Positions 20,135 to 27,503 of a stretch of DNA of 64,000 nucleotides are shown here, in pieces (the first letter of the stretch is position 1; each line of letters begins with the position of its first letter). A program made the position numbers and the translations under genes. Origin of the DNA: Martelella mediterranea (GTDB lineage Bacteria > Pseudomonadota > Alphaproteobacteria > Rhizobiales > Rhizobiaceae); contig PVUG01000013.1 in the NCBI GenBank assembly GCA_003001975.1, positions 86,938 to 150,937 on the forward strand, given 5' to 3'. Under the pieces are notes generated by a model, which made no database searches, was not told the origin of the DNA, and saw only the letters and a list, made by a program, of their open reading frames with translations.

Positions 20135-20584
20135 TTACCGGCGTTCGTTGAAGAAGTCCCTGAGCAGGGCGGCCGCGCGGGTTTCGGAAAAACCGGAATA
20201 GACATCGGGACGGTGGTGGCAGGTGTCCTGGTCGAAAAAGCGTCCGCCATGATCGACCCCGCCGCCTTTTGGATCGGCCGCGCCGTAATAGAGCCGTTCG
20301 ATGCGGGCGAAGGAGATTGCCGCCGCGCACATGGCGCAGGGTTCGAGCGTGACGTAGAGGTGGGCACCGTTTAAGCGTTCGGAGCCGCTTTTTTCGCAGG
20401 CCGCGCGGATCGCCAGCACTTCGGCATGGGCCGTCGGGTCGTTCAGTTCGCGGGTGCGGTTTCCCGCCGAGGCGATGACCGATCCTTCATGGGTGATGAC
20501 GGCGCCGATCGGCACTTCCCCGCGCGCGCCCGCCTTTTCGGCTTCTTCCAGTGCCAGTGCCATGAAATCGCGGCGCTCAGCCAT
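20135..20584 (-). CDS. tadA: tRNA-specific adenosine deaminase
   Basis: This 149-residue zinc deaminase converts adenosine-34 of tRNA-Arg(ACG) to inosine, allowing one tRNA to read CGU, CGC and CGA. The zinc and proton-shuttle motif HAE is at residues 53-55 and the second zinc motif PCxxC (PCAMC) at 82-86, as expected. The start at 20584 is preceded by AGAGGAAA; an upstream in-frame ATG at 20608 would add eight basic residues. It is a single gene divergent from the rluB-like gene. Confidence 0.93.
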   Translation of the reverse strand: MAERRDFMALALEEAEKAGARGEVPIGAVITHEGSVIASAGNRTRELNDPTAHAEVLAIRAACEKSGSERLNGAHLYVTLEPCAMCAAAISFARIERLYYGAADPKGGGVDHGGRFFDQDTCHHRPDVYSGFSETRAAALLRDFFNERR

Positions 20585-20684
20585 TTTGACAAGTTTCCTC
20601 TTAACCAATTCGCCCTGTCCTGTTAGAGCGTTTCAATCCTAAAATGAAGCGTTCCGGCGGACAGGGATCAACAGGCGAAGCGAA

Positions 20685-22169
20685 ATGAACCAGAAAGACA
20701 AATTCCCCAAGCGTGGCGGAAAGCCGAAAGCCAGGCCTGACCGCAAGCCCGCACCGGCCCAGAACGCACCGAAGGTCGAGGCGGAAGGGCAGACGCCTGA
20801 GCGGATTGCCAAGCTCTTGGCGCGTGCCGGTGTCGCCTCCAGGCGCGATGTGGAACGGATGATCCTTGATGGACGCGTGAAGGTCAACGGCAAGACGCTC
20901 GACACGCCGGCGCTGAACGTCACGCTTGCCGACCGTATCGAGGTCGATGGCGCGGAAATCCGCGGGATCGAGCGCACACGGTTGTGGATCTACCACAAGC
21001 CCGCCGGTCTGGTGACCACCAATTCCGATCCGGAAGGCCGGCCGACGGTGTTTGAAAACCTGCCGAAGGATCTGCCGCGTGTGATCTCGATCGGACGGCT
21101 CGACATCAATACCGAAGGCCTGCTGCTTTTGACTAATGATGGCGGGCTTGCGCGCGTGCTGGAGCTTCCGGCAACCGGTTGGCTGCGCCGCTACCGGGTG
21201 CGCGCTCATGGCAATATCAAGCAGGACGATCTCGACAAGCTGAAGGATGGCATCGCCGTCGACGGTGTGTTGTACGGTGCCATCGATGCGACGCTCGACC
21301 GCGAGCAGGGCTCCAATGTGTGGATCACCATGGGCCTTCGCGAAGGCAAGAACCGGGAGATCAAGAATGTACTCGGCGCGCTCGGTCTCGAGGTTTCACG
21401 TCTGATCCGCATCTCCTACGGGCCGTTCCAGCTCGGGGAGCTGGCAGAGGGGCAGGCGCTGGAAGTGCGCGGCCGCACGCTGCGCGACCAGCTTGGGCCC
21501 CGCCTGATCGAGGAAGCCGGTGCCAATTTCGACGCGCCGCTTTATCACGACGGCGAGGCGGCGGTTGCAAAGCCCGAACAACAGGCGGAAACGCCGAAAC
21601 GTGCTCCGCGCAAGGAAAAGCTGGACCGGGGGGAGCGCGCCGAACGCGGTCGCGACCGTCTCGATACCAAGCGCAAGGGGGATGACGAAAATCCGTTCAA
21701 GGATATCGTAACCCGAAGCCGGGCTGCCAATGTCTGGATGGCGCCGGGTGCACGCCCGCTTGGCCCTAAGGCCAAGAAGAAGGCAGAGGACAAGGCGCGC
21801 GAGGATGAACGGCGCGATGCCCGTCGTGATGCACGGCGCAAGACGGATGGCGACGCGCCGCGCAAGCCGCGGCCGGCTGGCGGTAAGGGCCCGGCAAAGG
21901 GCTCGGGCGGCGGCAAGGGCAAGTCCTTTGGCGATAAACCCGGTGCTGCATCCGCCAGAGGGGCTGGCAAGCCGCGTGGCGATGCTGGTGCCGATGCGCG
22001 CGGGGGCAAGCGTTTTTCCGGGCCGAAGCGGCCGGACGGCGCCAACCGTTCGCGCTCTGAAGGCCGGCCTGCAGGGGATCGCCCTTCCGGCGGCAAGTCC
22101 GGCGGCGACAGGCCGCGCGGCGGTGCAGGCAGAAAGGGGCCGAGGGGCAATGCGGATCGTCGGCGGTGA
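20685..22169 (+). CDS. RluB/RsuA-family rRNA pseudouridine synthase with long basic tail
   Basis: This 494-residue enzyme isomerises a uridine in rRNA, probably in 23S rRNA like RluB. An N-terminal S4 RNA-binding domain occupies residues about 38-85. The catalytic domain follows, with the nucleophile Asp140 in ISIGRLDINTEGLLLLTNDG and GLREGKNREIKNV further on. From about residue 265 to the end the chain is low-complexity, dominated by Gly, Lys, Arg, Ala, Asp and Pro (GGKGK, RRDARRDARRK), presumably disordered and RNA-binding. The tail nearly doubles the usual length. Its end overlaps rsmD by 20 bases, coupling two rRNA modification enzymes. Confidence 0.9.
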   Translation: MNQKDKFPKRGGKPKARPDRKPAPAQNAPKVEAEGQTPERIAKLLARAGVASRRDVERMILDGRVKVNGKTLDTPALNVTLADRIEVDGAEIRGIERTRLWIYHKPAGLVTTNSDPEGRPTVFENLPKDLPRVISIGRLDINTEGLLLLTNDGGLARVLELPATGWLRRYRVRAHGNIKQDDLDKLKDGIAVDGVLYGAIDATLDREQGSNVWITMGLREGKNREIKNVLGALGLEVSRLIRISYGPFQLGELAEGQALEVRGRTLRDQLGPRLIEEAGANFDAPLYHDGEAAVAKPEQQAETPKRAPRKEKLDRGERAERGRDRLDTKRKGDDENPFKDIVTRSRAANVWMAPGARPLGPKAKKKAEDKAREDERRDARRDARRKTDGDAPRKPRPAGGKGPAKGSGGGKGKSFGDKPGAASARGAGKPRGDAGADARGGKRFSGPKRPDGANRSRSEGRPAGDRPSGGKSGGDRPRGGAGRKGPRGNADRRR

Positions 22170-22707
22170 ATTTCGCGGACGCGCGCTTTCCGCCCCCAAA
22201 ACCTCTGCCATAAGGCCGACGACAGACCGGACCCGCGAGAGCCTGTTCAACATTCTCGCCCATGGCTATCGCGATGCGGTCGAGGGGGCGCGTCTGCTGG
22301 AGCTTTTTGCGGGCACCGGCGCGGTCGGGCTCGAGGCCCTTTCGCGGGGTGCGCGTGCCGCGCTTTTCGTTGAAAACAGCATTGAGGGGCGTGGTCTGCT
22401 CTGGGCCAATATCGAGGCGCTGGGCCTTGCCGGACGCACCCGTATCATGCGCCGTGATGCGACAAGGCTTGGCAGTGCCGGGCGGCTTGAGCCGTATGAT
22501 CTGCTGTTTGCCGATCCGCCTTATGGCAAGGGGCTTGGCGAAAAGGCGATTGCCGCAGCCGGCGAGGGCGGCTGGCTGAAACCGGAGGCGCTTGTCATTC
22601 TGGAGGAAGCCGCGGATGTCGCCCCACAGCTTCCGGACGGTTTTGCGCTGATGGAAGGCCGGGAGTTCGGCGACACGCGCATGCACTTCTTCCGCTACCG
22701 GCCCTAG
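22150..22707 (+). CDS. rsmD: 16S rRNA (guanine-966-N2)-methyltransferase
   Basis: This 185-residue SAM-dependent enzyme methylates G966 of 16S rRNA. It starts with the family signature MRIVGGEFRGR and then RPTTDRTRESLFNIL. The SAM-binding loop is LELFAGTGAVGLEALSRGA (about 50-68), and the catalytic DPPY is at 122-125. The start at 22150 lies inside the end of the upstream pseudouridine synthase gene in another frame. It converges with hmuV across 7 bases. Confidence 0.95.
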   Translation: MRIVGGEFRGRALSAPKTSAIRPTTDRTRESLFNILAHGYRDAVEGARLLELFAGTGAVGLEALSRGARAALFVENSIEGRGLLWANIEALGLAGRTRIMRRDATRLGSAGRLEPYDLLFADPPYGKGLGEKAIAAAGEGGWLKPEALVILEEAADVAPQLPDGFALMEGREFGDTRMHFFRYRP

Positions 22708-22714
22708 TCCGAAA

Positions 22715-23509
22715 TCAAAGCGCGCTGTGCGGCAGGACGAAGGTGGTGTCGTCGGCGGGTGTCTGGTTGACCGAAAGCCGCGCGCCGAAAACGGTAAAGA
22801 GGTTATCGTTCGTCAGAACCTGTTTCGGCGTTCCCGCAGCGGCAACCTCGCCATCCTTCATCAGCACGATCCGGTCGGCGAAAAGCGCTGTCAGGTTGAG
22901 GTCGTGCATCACCGCGACAACGCCGCCTCCGTTGCGGCAGAACGTCTGCGCCAGTCGCATGATCGCAAGCTGGTGGAGAATATCGAGACTTGCCACCGGT
23001 TCATCCAGAAGCAGCCAGCGTGGTGATCCATGGGCAAGCGGCGCTTCGATCTGACACAGCACCCGCGCCAGCTGGACGCGCTGCTGCTCGCCGCCGGAAA
23101 GTTCCTGATAGAAACGGCCTTCGAAACCATCGAGATCGACGGCCTTGAGCGCTCGCGCCATGGTCTGCCGGTCGGCCTCTCCATCCCGGTGGGCGCGGCC
23201 TGAAAGGCCCATGCGCAGCACTTCGGTGACCGTGAAGGGAAAGGCGAGGTTCGAGGCTTGCGGCAGCACGCCGCGCAGCTGTGCAAGCTGCCAGGGCGCC
23301 AGTCCGGCAATGTCCTTGCCATTGATGGTGACATTGCCGGTGTCCGGTTTCAGATCGCCTGCAATCGCCTTCAGCGTTGTCGTTTTGCCCGAGCCGTTCG
23401 GCCCGCAGATGGCTGTCAGTTCGCCGGCCTCAGCCCCAAGCGAAACATCTTTCAGAACCGGGCGACCCGAAAGCGCCACGGTTATCCGGTTGGTCGAGAT
23501 TATGGTCAT
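22715..23509 (-). CDS. hmuV: Haem ABC transporter ATP-binding protein
   Basis: This 264-residue ATPase powers haem import through HmuU. Walker A is GPNGSGKT at residues 36-43, the Q-loop lies near residue 84 (VLPQASNLAF), the ABC signature LSGGEQ is at 137-142, Walker B with LLLDEP at 166-171, and the switch histidine is in AVMHDLNL. The family is FecE/BtuD-like, and the operon defines it as HmuV. It is the last gene of hemP-hmuSTUV, 4 bases after hmuU. Confidence 0.95.
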   Translation of the reverse strand: MTIISTNRITVALSGRPVLKDVSLGAEAGELTAICGPNGSGKTTTLKAIAGDLKPDTGNVTINGKDIAGLAPWQLAQLRGVLPQASNLAFPFTVTEVLRMGLSGRAHRDGEADRQTMARALKAVDLDGFEGRFYQELSGGEQQRVQLARVLCQIEAPLAHGSPRWLLLDEPVASLDILHQLAIMRLAQTFCRNGGGVVAVMHDLNLTALFADRIVLMKDGEVAAAGTPKQVLTNDNLFTVFGARLSVNQTPADDTTFVLPHSAL

Positions 23510-23513
23510 GGTG

Positions 23514-24614
23514 TCACAGATTGAGCCGCGAGCGGTTCTTCAGCAGGATCCACAGGAAGAACGGGCCGCCGGCAGTTGCGGTGATGATGCCGATCGGCAG
23601 TTCGGCAGGCGCCACGACCGTCCGGGCGAACAGATCGGCCAGCACCAAAAGCGCGCCGCCGAGAAGCGCCGAGGACGGCAGAAGGTAGCGATGATCCGGG
23701 CCGATGACGAGGCGCAGAAGATGCGGCACGACAATGCCGACAAAACCGATGCCGCCGGAAACGGCAACGCCTGCACCGGTGGCCGCAGCGACGGCGACAA
23801 TGGTGATGTTCTTCAGCCGCTGAACCGGAATGCCGATATGATAGGCCGTCGCCTCGCCAAGCGTGATGGCATTCAGCCCGCGCGCCATGAAAGGCAGAAC
23901 GGCAAAGGCGGCCGCCATGATCGGGACAATCGCCCAGACCTTCGTCCATGTGGCGCCGGCAAGCGAGCCCATCGACCAGAAGGTCAGGTCGCGCAATTGC
24001 TGGTCATTGGCAAGATAGACGAGAAACCCGGTAGCGGCCCCTGCAAGGGCTGCCAGCGCGATGCCGGCGAGCAGCATGGTGGCGACCGAGGTTTGTCCGT
24101 GGCGAGTTGATATGCGGTAGAGCGTCAGCGTTGTGACCAGTCCGCCAAGAAAGGCGGCGGCAGGCAGGGCGTAAAAGCCTAGCAGATTGGTAATGGGCGC
24201 AGCGAGCGTGCCACCCAGAACGATCATCACCACGGCACCCAATCCCGCACCGGCGGAAACGCCGACAAGGCCGGGATCGGCCAGCGGATTGCGGAACAGG
24301 CCCTGCATGGCCGCCCCGCAGACGGCAAGCGATGCGCCCACCAGAAAACCCATGATGGCACGTGGCAGGCGGATGTCGAAGATGATGATCCGGTCGCGTG
24401 CCGCCAGCGCGCCACCGGCATCGCCGGTAACGAGCGCGCGCGCAACATCGAAGACGGAGGCATCCGAAGCGCCGTTGGCCACGGATATCAGAACCGCCAG
24501 CACTGAGACGACGGCAAGCACCAGAATGGTGAACACGGCGACCGTGGAGCGGTCGCCGTGTTCACGCCAGTTCAGCCGCCGTCCGGCTGAAGACAGTGTA
24601 TCAATCACCGCCAT
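23514..24614 (-). CDS. hmuU: Haem ABC transporter permease
   Basis: This 366-residue inner-membrane permease is of the FecCD/BtuC type and is predicted to dimerise and conduct haem from the periplasm. About ten hydrophobic segments follow a roughly 25-residue cytoplasmic start. Conserved features include LPRAIMGFLVGASLAVCGAAMQGLFRNPLADPGLVGVSAGA near residues 110-150 and GGIGFVGIVVPHLLRL near the C-terminal third, which contacts the ATPase. It lies between hmuT (7 bases upstream) and hmuV. Confidence 0.95.
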   Translation of the reverse strand: MAVIDTLSSAGRRLNWREHGDRSTVAVFTILVLAVVSVLAVLISVANGASDASVFDVARALVTGDAGGALAARDRIIIFDIRLPRAIMGFLVGASLAVCGAAMQGLFRNPLADPGLVGVSAGAGLGAVVMIVLGGTLAAPITNLLGFYALPAAAFLGGLVTTLTLYRISTRHGQTSVATMLLAGIALAALAGAATGFLVYLANDQQLRDLTFWSMGSLAGATWTKVWAIVPIMAAAFAVLPFMARGLNAITLGEATAYHIGIPVQRLKNITIVAVAAATGAGVAVSGGIGFVGIVVPHLLRLVIGPDHRYLLPSSALLGGALLVLADLFARTVVAPAELPIGIITATAGGPFFLWILLKNRSRLNL

Positions 24615-24621
24615 ACCTGCA

Positions 24622-25503
24622 TCATTCTCCGTAGATCTCGGTCGTCAGCGCCGCCAGGTTCTCACCGAATCGGGGACCGAAATTCATCATGCCCACAGGG
24701 TCGATCCGATGGATTTCCATGGCTTCGCCCGCCGGCGTCAGCGCAAGCGCCGGCTGGGCGGCAATGTCCTCGTCGCTGGGAACGTGATTGCCGGCAGCGC
24801 CGTCCATCAGCAGGATAACATCGGGCGCCGCCTCGATCACGGCTTCATCCGAAAGTGCCTTGTAGCCCGCGAAATCGGCGAGGGCGTTTTCAAGACCGGC
24901 CGCTTCGATCACGCCGTTGGCAGCCGTGCCGGTGCCGGACCCCATGACCTTGCCGCCGCGCAGGCTGAGGATGAAGAGCGCGCTCTTTCTGTCTTCGGGC
25001 GCACGGGCGGCGTTCTCTTCCAGAATCGGATCGAGTTGGGCCGCAATGTCATCGGCAAGCTGCTTTGCTTCATCCTCACGGCCAAGAAGCGTACCGATCG
25101 TCGTGACCTTCTCGAGAATGCCGTCGCGGCTGTAATCTTCCGGCACGATCGCCATATCGACATCGGCATTTTTCATCACGTCGAGGGTTTCCGGCGGACC
25201 GGCGCCGTCGATGCTGATGATTGCCGACGGATCGACGGAAAGAATGCCTTCCGGCGAGAGCTGGCGCATATAGCCGATATCAGGCAGGGCGAGTGCCTCC
25301 GGCGGATAGAGGCTGGTTGTGTCGCGGCCGATCACGCTGTCACCCGCGCCCAGCGCATAGACGATTTCGGTGACGGAGCCACCGATGGTCACGAGGCGGG
25401 ATGGGTCCTTGAGCGGTTCGGCAGCCTTGGCCGCGGTAATACCGGCAAGCAGCATGCCTGCAATGAGAGGCGCTTTCTTCAGCGCAGATGAGAGAACCGT
25501 CAT
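24622..25503 (-). CDS. hmuT: Haem-binding periplasmic protein
   Basis: This 293-residue solute-binding protein of the TroA/BtuF class has a cleavable signal peptide (LKKAPLIAGMLLAGITAAKA, ending near residue 28). Motifs such as IVTIGGS-like RLVTIGGSVTEIVYALG and the IGYMRQLSPEGILSVDP segment are typical of haem-binding HmuT proteins. It captures haem in the periplasm and passes it to HmuUV. The start at 25503 gives the complete signal peptide; longer in-frame starts run into hmuS and are not used. Confidence 0.94.
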   Translation of the reverse strand: MTVLSSALKKAPLIAGMLLAGITAAKAAEPLKDPSRLVTIGGSVTEIVYALGAGDSVIGRDTTSLYPPEALALPDIGYMRQLSPEGILSVDPSAIISIDGAGPPETLDVMKNADVDMAIVPEDYSRDGILEKVTTIGTLLGREDEAKQLADDIAAQLDPILEENAARAPEDRKSALFILSLRGGKVMGSGTGTAANGVIEAAGLENALADFAGYKALSDEAVIEAAPDVILLMDGAAGNHVPSDEDIAAQPALALTPAGEAMEIHRIDPVGMMNFGPRFGENLAALTTEIYGE

Positions 25504-25511
25504 GTTTACTC

Positions 25512-26576
25512 CTAGGCGGCGGCGGTTTCGCTGTGGCGCGGCAGGCTCTCGGCCAGTTCGCGCCAGACCGGACGTTCGGCATAGCCTTCCAGGCGCTTGC
25601 CGAAGAACTGGATGATCATCTCTCCGGCTGCATTGAAGGCCTCGACCGACGTCACGTGGCCGTCGCTGGTGGGCTTGCGCACCAGCCAGGTCTCGGCGAT
25701 CTGGTCGCGGCGCAGGTGAAGATGAAAGGTCGGATCCATGACATTGATCCAAGGTCCCATCTCGACGATCTTTTTCACCGGGCCGGAGTGGATCTGAACG
25801 ATGCCGTTATTGTTGACGAATACCATGATCGGCAGTTCGGCATTTTCAGAGGCCTTGTGGAGCAGGGTGGCTGCTGCATCGTCGGCCAGGCGGAAGGCAT
25901 AATCATCGCCAACCGTTGAAATCGCCGTCTGGCGATGGACCTTGAGGTCGTTCAGCATGCCGAAGAACTGGTGGGTGTCGGTCAGCGCCGTCCAGCGGTC
26001 GCGCAGAAGCTCGACATCGACCGCCTGCGGATCGCGGGCATGATCGGCATCATGGGCGGTGATTTCGCGCGTTTCGATGGTCTGGCTGGCGTCATCCAGT
26101 TTGAATGTTTCGACAAAGCGGTGGTAGGCCTCGACATTCGATTTCGGGCGCCAGTGCACCTTGAAGACGGCCGTGCCGCTTGCATCGAAATATTGCAGGC
26201 TCAGCTTTTCATTGCCCTCGGCATCCGTCTTGGTAACGGCGAAAGCATGGGTCCAGCGGCTCGGAAAAATCCTGAGGTCGATGTTTTCACCGAGCACGAT
26301 TGCGGATTTCTTGCCGCTCTTGATGTTTTCGAAAACGCCGATCTTCTCGTGCACCGCGCTTTCATTGCGCGACAGCGCCATGATTTCGCCGAAGCTTTCG
26401 GCATGGGCCAGAAGATCATCGGGGGCGGGCGAAATCCGTGTTGCCGTCAGGCCGGTTTCGGCGGCAACGAGGGCGGCTTCGGAAATGCCGAGCGTTGCGG
26501 CGATGTCGCGCTCGCGCATTTTGGGATTGTCACGGCGGAAGGCGCGGATTTCCTCGGGTGTCTTGGTCGTGCTCAT
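25512..26576 (-). CDS. hmuS: Haem-degrading / haem-carrier protein
   Basis: This 354-residue cytoplasmic protein of the HemS/ChuX-like family consists of two similar halves, visible as repeated GxxxHxxF-type segments (IFPSRWTHAFAV at about residues 103-114 and HLHLRRDQIAETWLVRKP near 285-302). The family binds haem and, in some members, degrades it with release of iron. It is the second gene of the haem operon, 14 bases after hemP and 8 before hmuT. The first helix region (RDIAATLGISEAALVAA) resembles a helix-turn-helix but is a normal part of the family. Confidence 0.93.
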   Translation of the reverse strand: MSTTKTPEEIRAFRRDNPKMRERDIAATLGISEAALVAAETGLTATRISPAPDDLLAHAESFGEIMALSRNESAVHEKIGVFENIKSGKKSAIVLGENIDLRIFPSRWTHAFAVTKTDAEGNEKLSLQYFDASGTAVFKVHWRPKSNVEAYHRFVETFKLDDASQTIETREITAHDADHARDPQAVDVELLRDRWTALTDTHQFFGMLNDLKVHRQTAISTVGDDYAFRLADDAAATLLHKASENAELPIMVFVNNNGIVQIHSGPVKKIVEMGPWINVMDPTFHLHLRRDQIAETWLVRKPTSDGHVTSVEAFNAAGEMIIQFFGKRLEGYAERPVWRELAESLPRHSETAAA

Positions 26577-26590
26577 CGGTCTTGTCTCGT

Positions 26591-26764
26591 CTACTTGTTC
26601 AAAATGAGTTTGCCCTGGCGGGTGATTTTCATGCGATAATCGGCTCCGTTGTGGCGAATGATGATTTCATTGCCACCCTTGAAGAGCGATTCGCTTTCAT
26701 GCACCGGCGCGCCGTTTCCGCCTGGCTGGGGGTCGGCCTTTCCGGCCGTCTTTTCATCGTTCAT
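26591..26764 (-). CDS. hemP: Small haem-operon protein HemP/HmuP
   Basis: This gene encodes only 57 residues and is easily missed. The product ends with the HemP family signature: LFKGGNEIIIRHNGADYRM followed by KITRQGKLILNK (residues 27-57), while the N-terminal 26 residues are variable and acidic. In rhizobia HmuP is needed for full expression of haem-uptake genes; its exact mechanism varies between reports. It is the first gene of hemP-hmuSTUV. The start ATG at 26764 is about 60 bases downstream of the TGA-N9-TCA box, and the stop TAG is at 26593-26591. Confidence 0.93.
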   Translation of the reverse strand: MNDEKTAGKADPQPGGNGAPVHESESLFKGGNEIIIRHNGADYRMKITRQGKLILNK

Positions 26765-26825
26765 CCTGGTTGTTATATCTGTGCGTGTTTAAAACTTGAA
26801 CTCGGGAATCCGGTTTTTTATAAGT

Positions 26826-26840
26826 TGACTCTATAAGTCA
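26826..26840. promoter_or_regulatory. IRO-type iron-control box (RirA motif)
   Basis: TGACTCTATAAGTCA matches the rhizobial IRO motif TGA-N9-TCA and is a near-perfect palindrome (TGACT/AGTCA arms). It lies between the divergent hemP operon and the tonB-side genes. On the plus strand TTGACT (26825-26830) overlaps it and could be a -35 element, so a bound iron-responsive repressor such as RirA could shut both directions when iron is sufficient. RirA itself is not in the window. Confidence 0.7.
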
Positions 26841-26956
26841 TCTTTGGCTATCCACGCAATAGACGTTTTCCAAAGCGAGCGGTAGGAAAACACGTCACTA
26901 GGATAAGCCTTGTGCAACCAGCCAATTTCGATCCGAACCCGCCGGAGATTTGAGCA

Positions 26957-27430
26957 ATGAAAATTCTTCCATGCGCCGTTGCCGCGCTTTTTGTCATGTC
27001 CCAACCGATTCTGGCGCAGGAGACTGCAGCCGATGATACGGATGTGCCGGCAGCAGCCGATGAAGCGAATGCGCCGGCAGCACCCGAGACTGCGGGTCTG
27101 TCGATCTCGCTGAATGCGCTCGACACCACGGCAAACGGCTGCAAGCTGACATTCCTGGTGGAAAACAACCTGTCGGAGACGGTGGAGAGCCTGCAGGCCG
27201 AAGTGGCGCTGTTTGATGTTGACGGCGTGGTTGACCGGTTGACCATGCTCGACTTCCTGACGCTGCCGGCCGGCAAGATGCGAGTGCGTCAGTTCGAGCT
27301 GCCGGGTGAGGATTGCGATGCGTTGGGCGGGCTGCTGCTGAACGACATCAAGGTTTGCGATGCCGCCAGCGTGGATTGCATGGCCGAGCTTGAGACCGAT
27401 TCGAAGGCCGGTATTCCTTTCGACGGCTGA
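26957..27430 (+). CDS. Small secreted protein upstream of tonB
   Basis: I do not recognise a named family. The 157-residue product has a clear signal peptide (MKILPCAVAALFVMSQPILAQ), then an Ala/Glu/Asp-rich linker to about residue 45, and a compact C-terminal domain with four cysteines (NGCKLTF, GEDCDAL, IKVCDAA, VDCMAE) that could form two disulfides. It is the first gene downstream of the iron-control box in the plus direction and precedes tonB by 73 bases, so it is probably iron-regulated and periplasmic. A role in TonB-dependent uptake is inference from position alone. Confidence 0.78.
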   Translation: MKILPCAVAALFVMSQPILAQETAADDTDVPAAADEANAPAAPETAGLSISLNALDTTANGCKLTFLVENNLSETVESLQAEVALFDVDGVVDRLTMLDFLTLPAGKMRVRQFELPGEDCDALGGLLLNDIKVCDAASVDCMAELETDSKAGIPFDG

Positions 27431-27503
27431 GCGGCGCGACAAGAAACCGCGCAGTTCGCGCCAAGACCAATAAGACATGCTGTAGCAAAGCTGGTTTCTG
27501 CCG

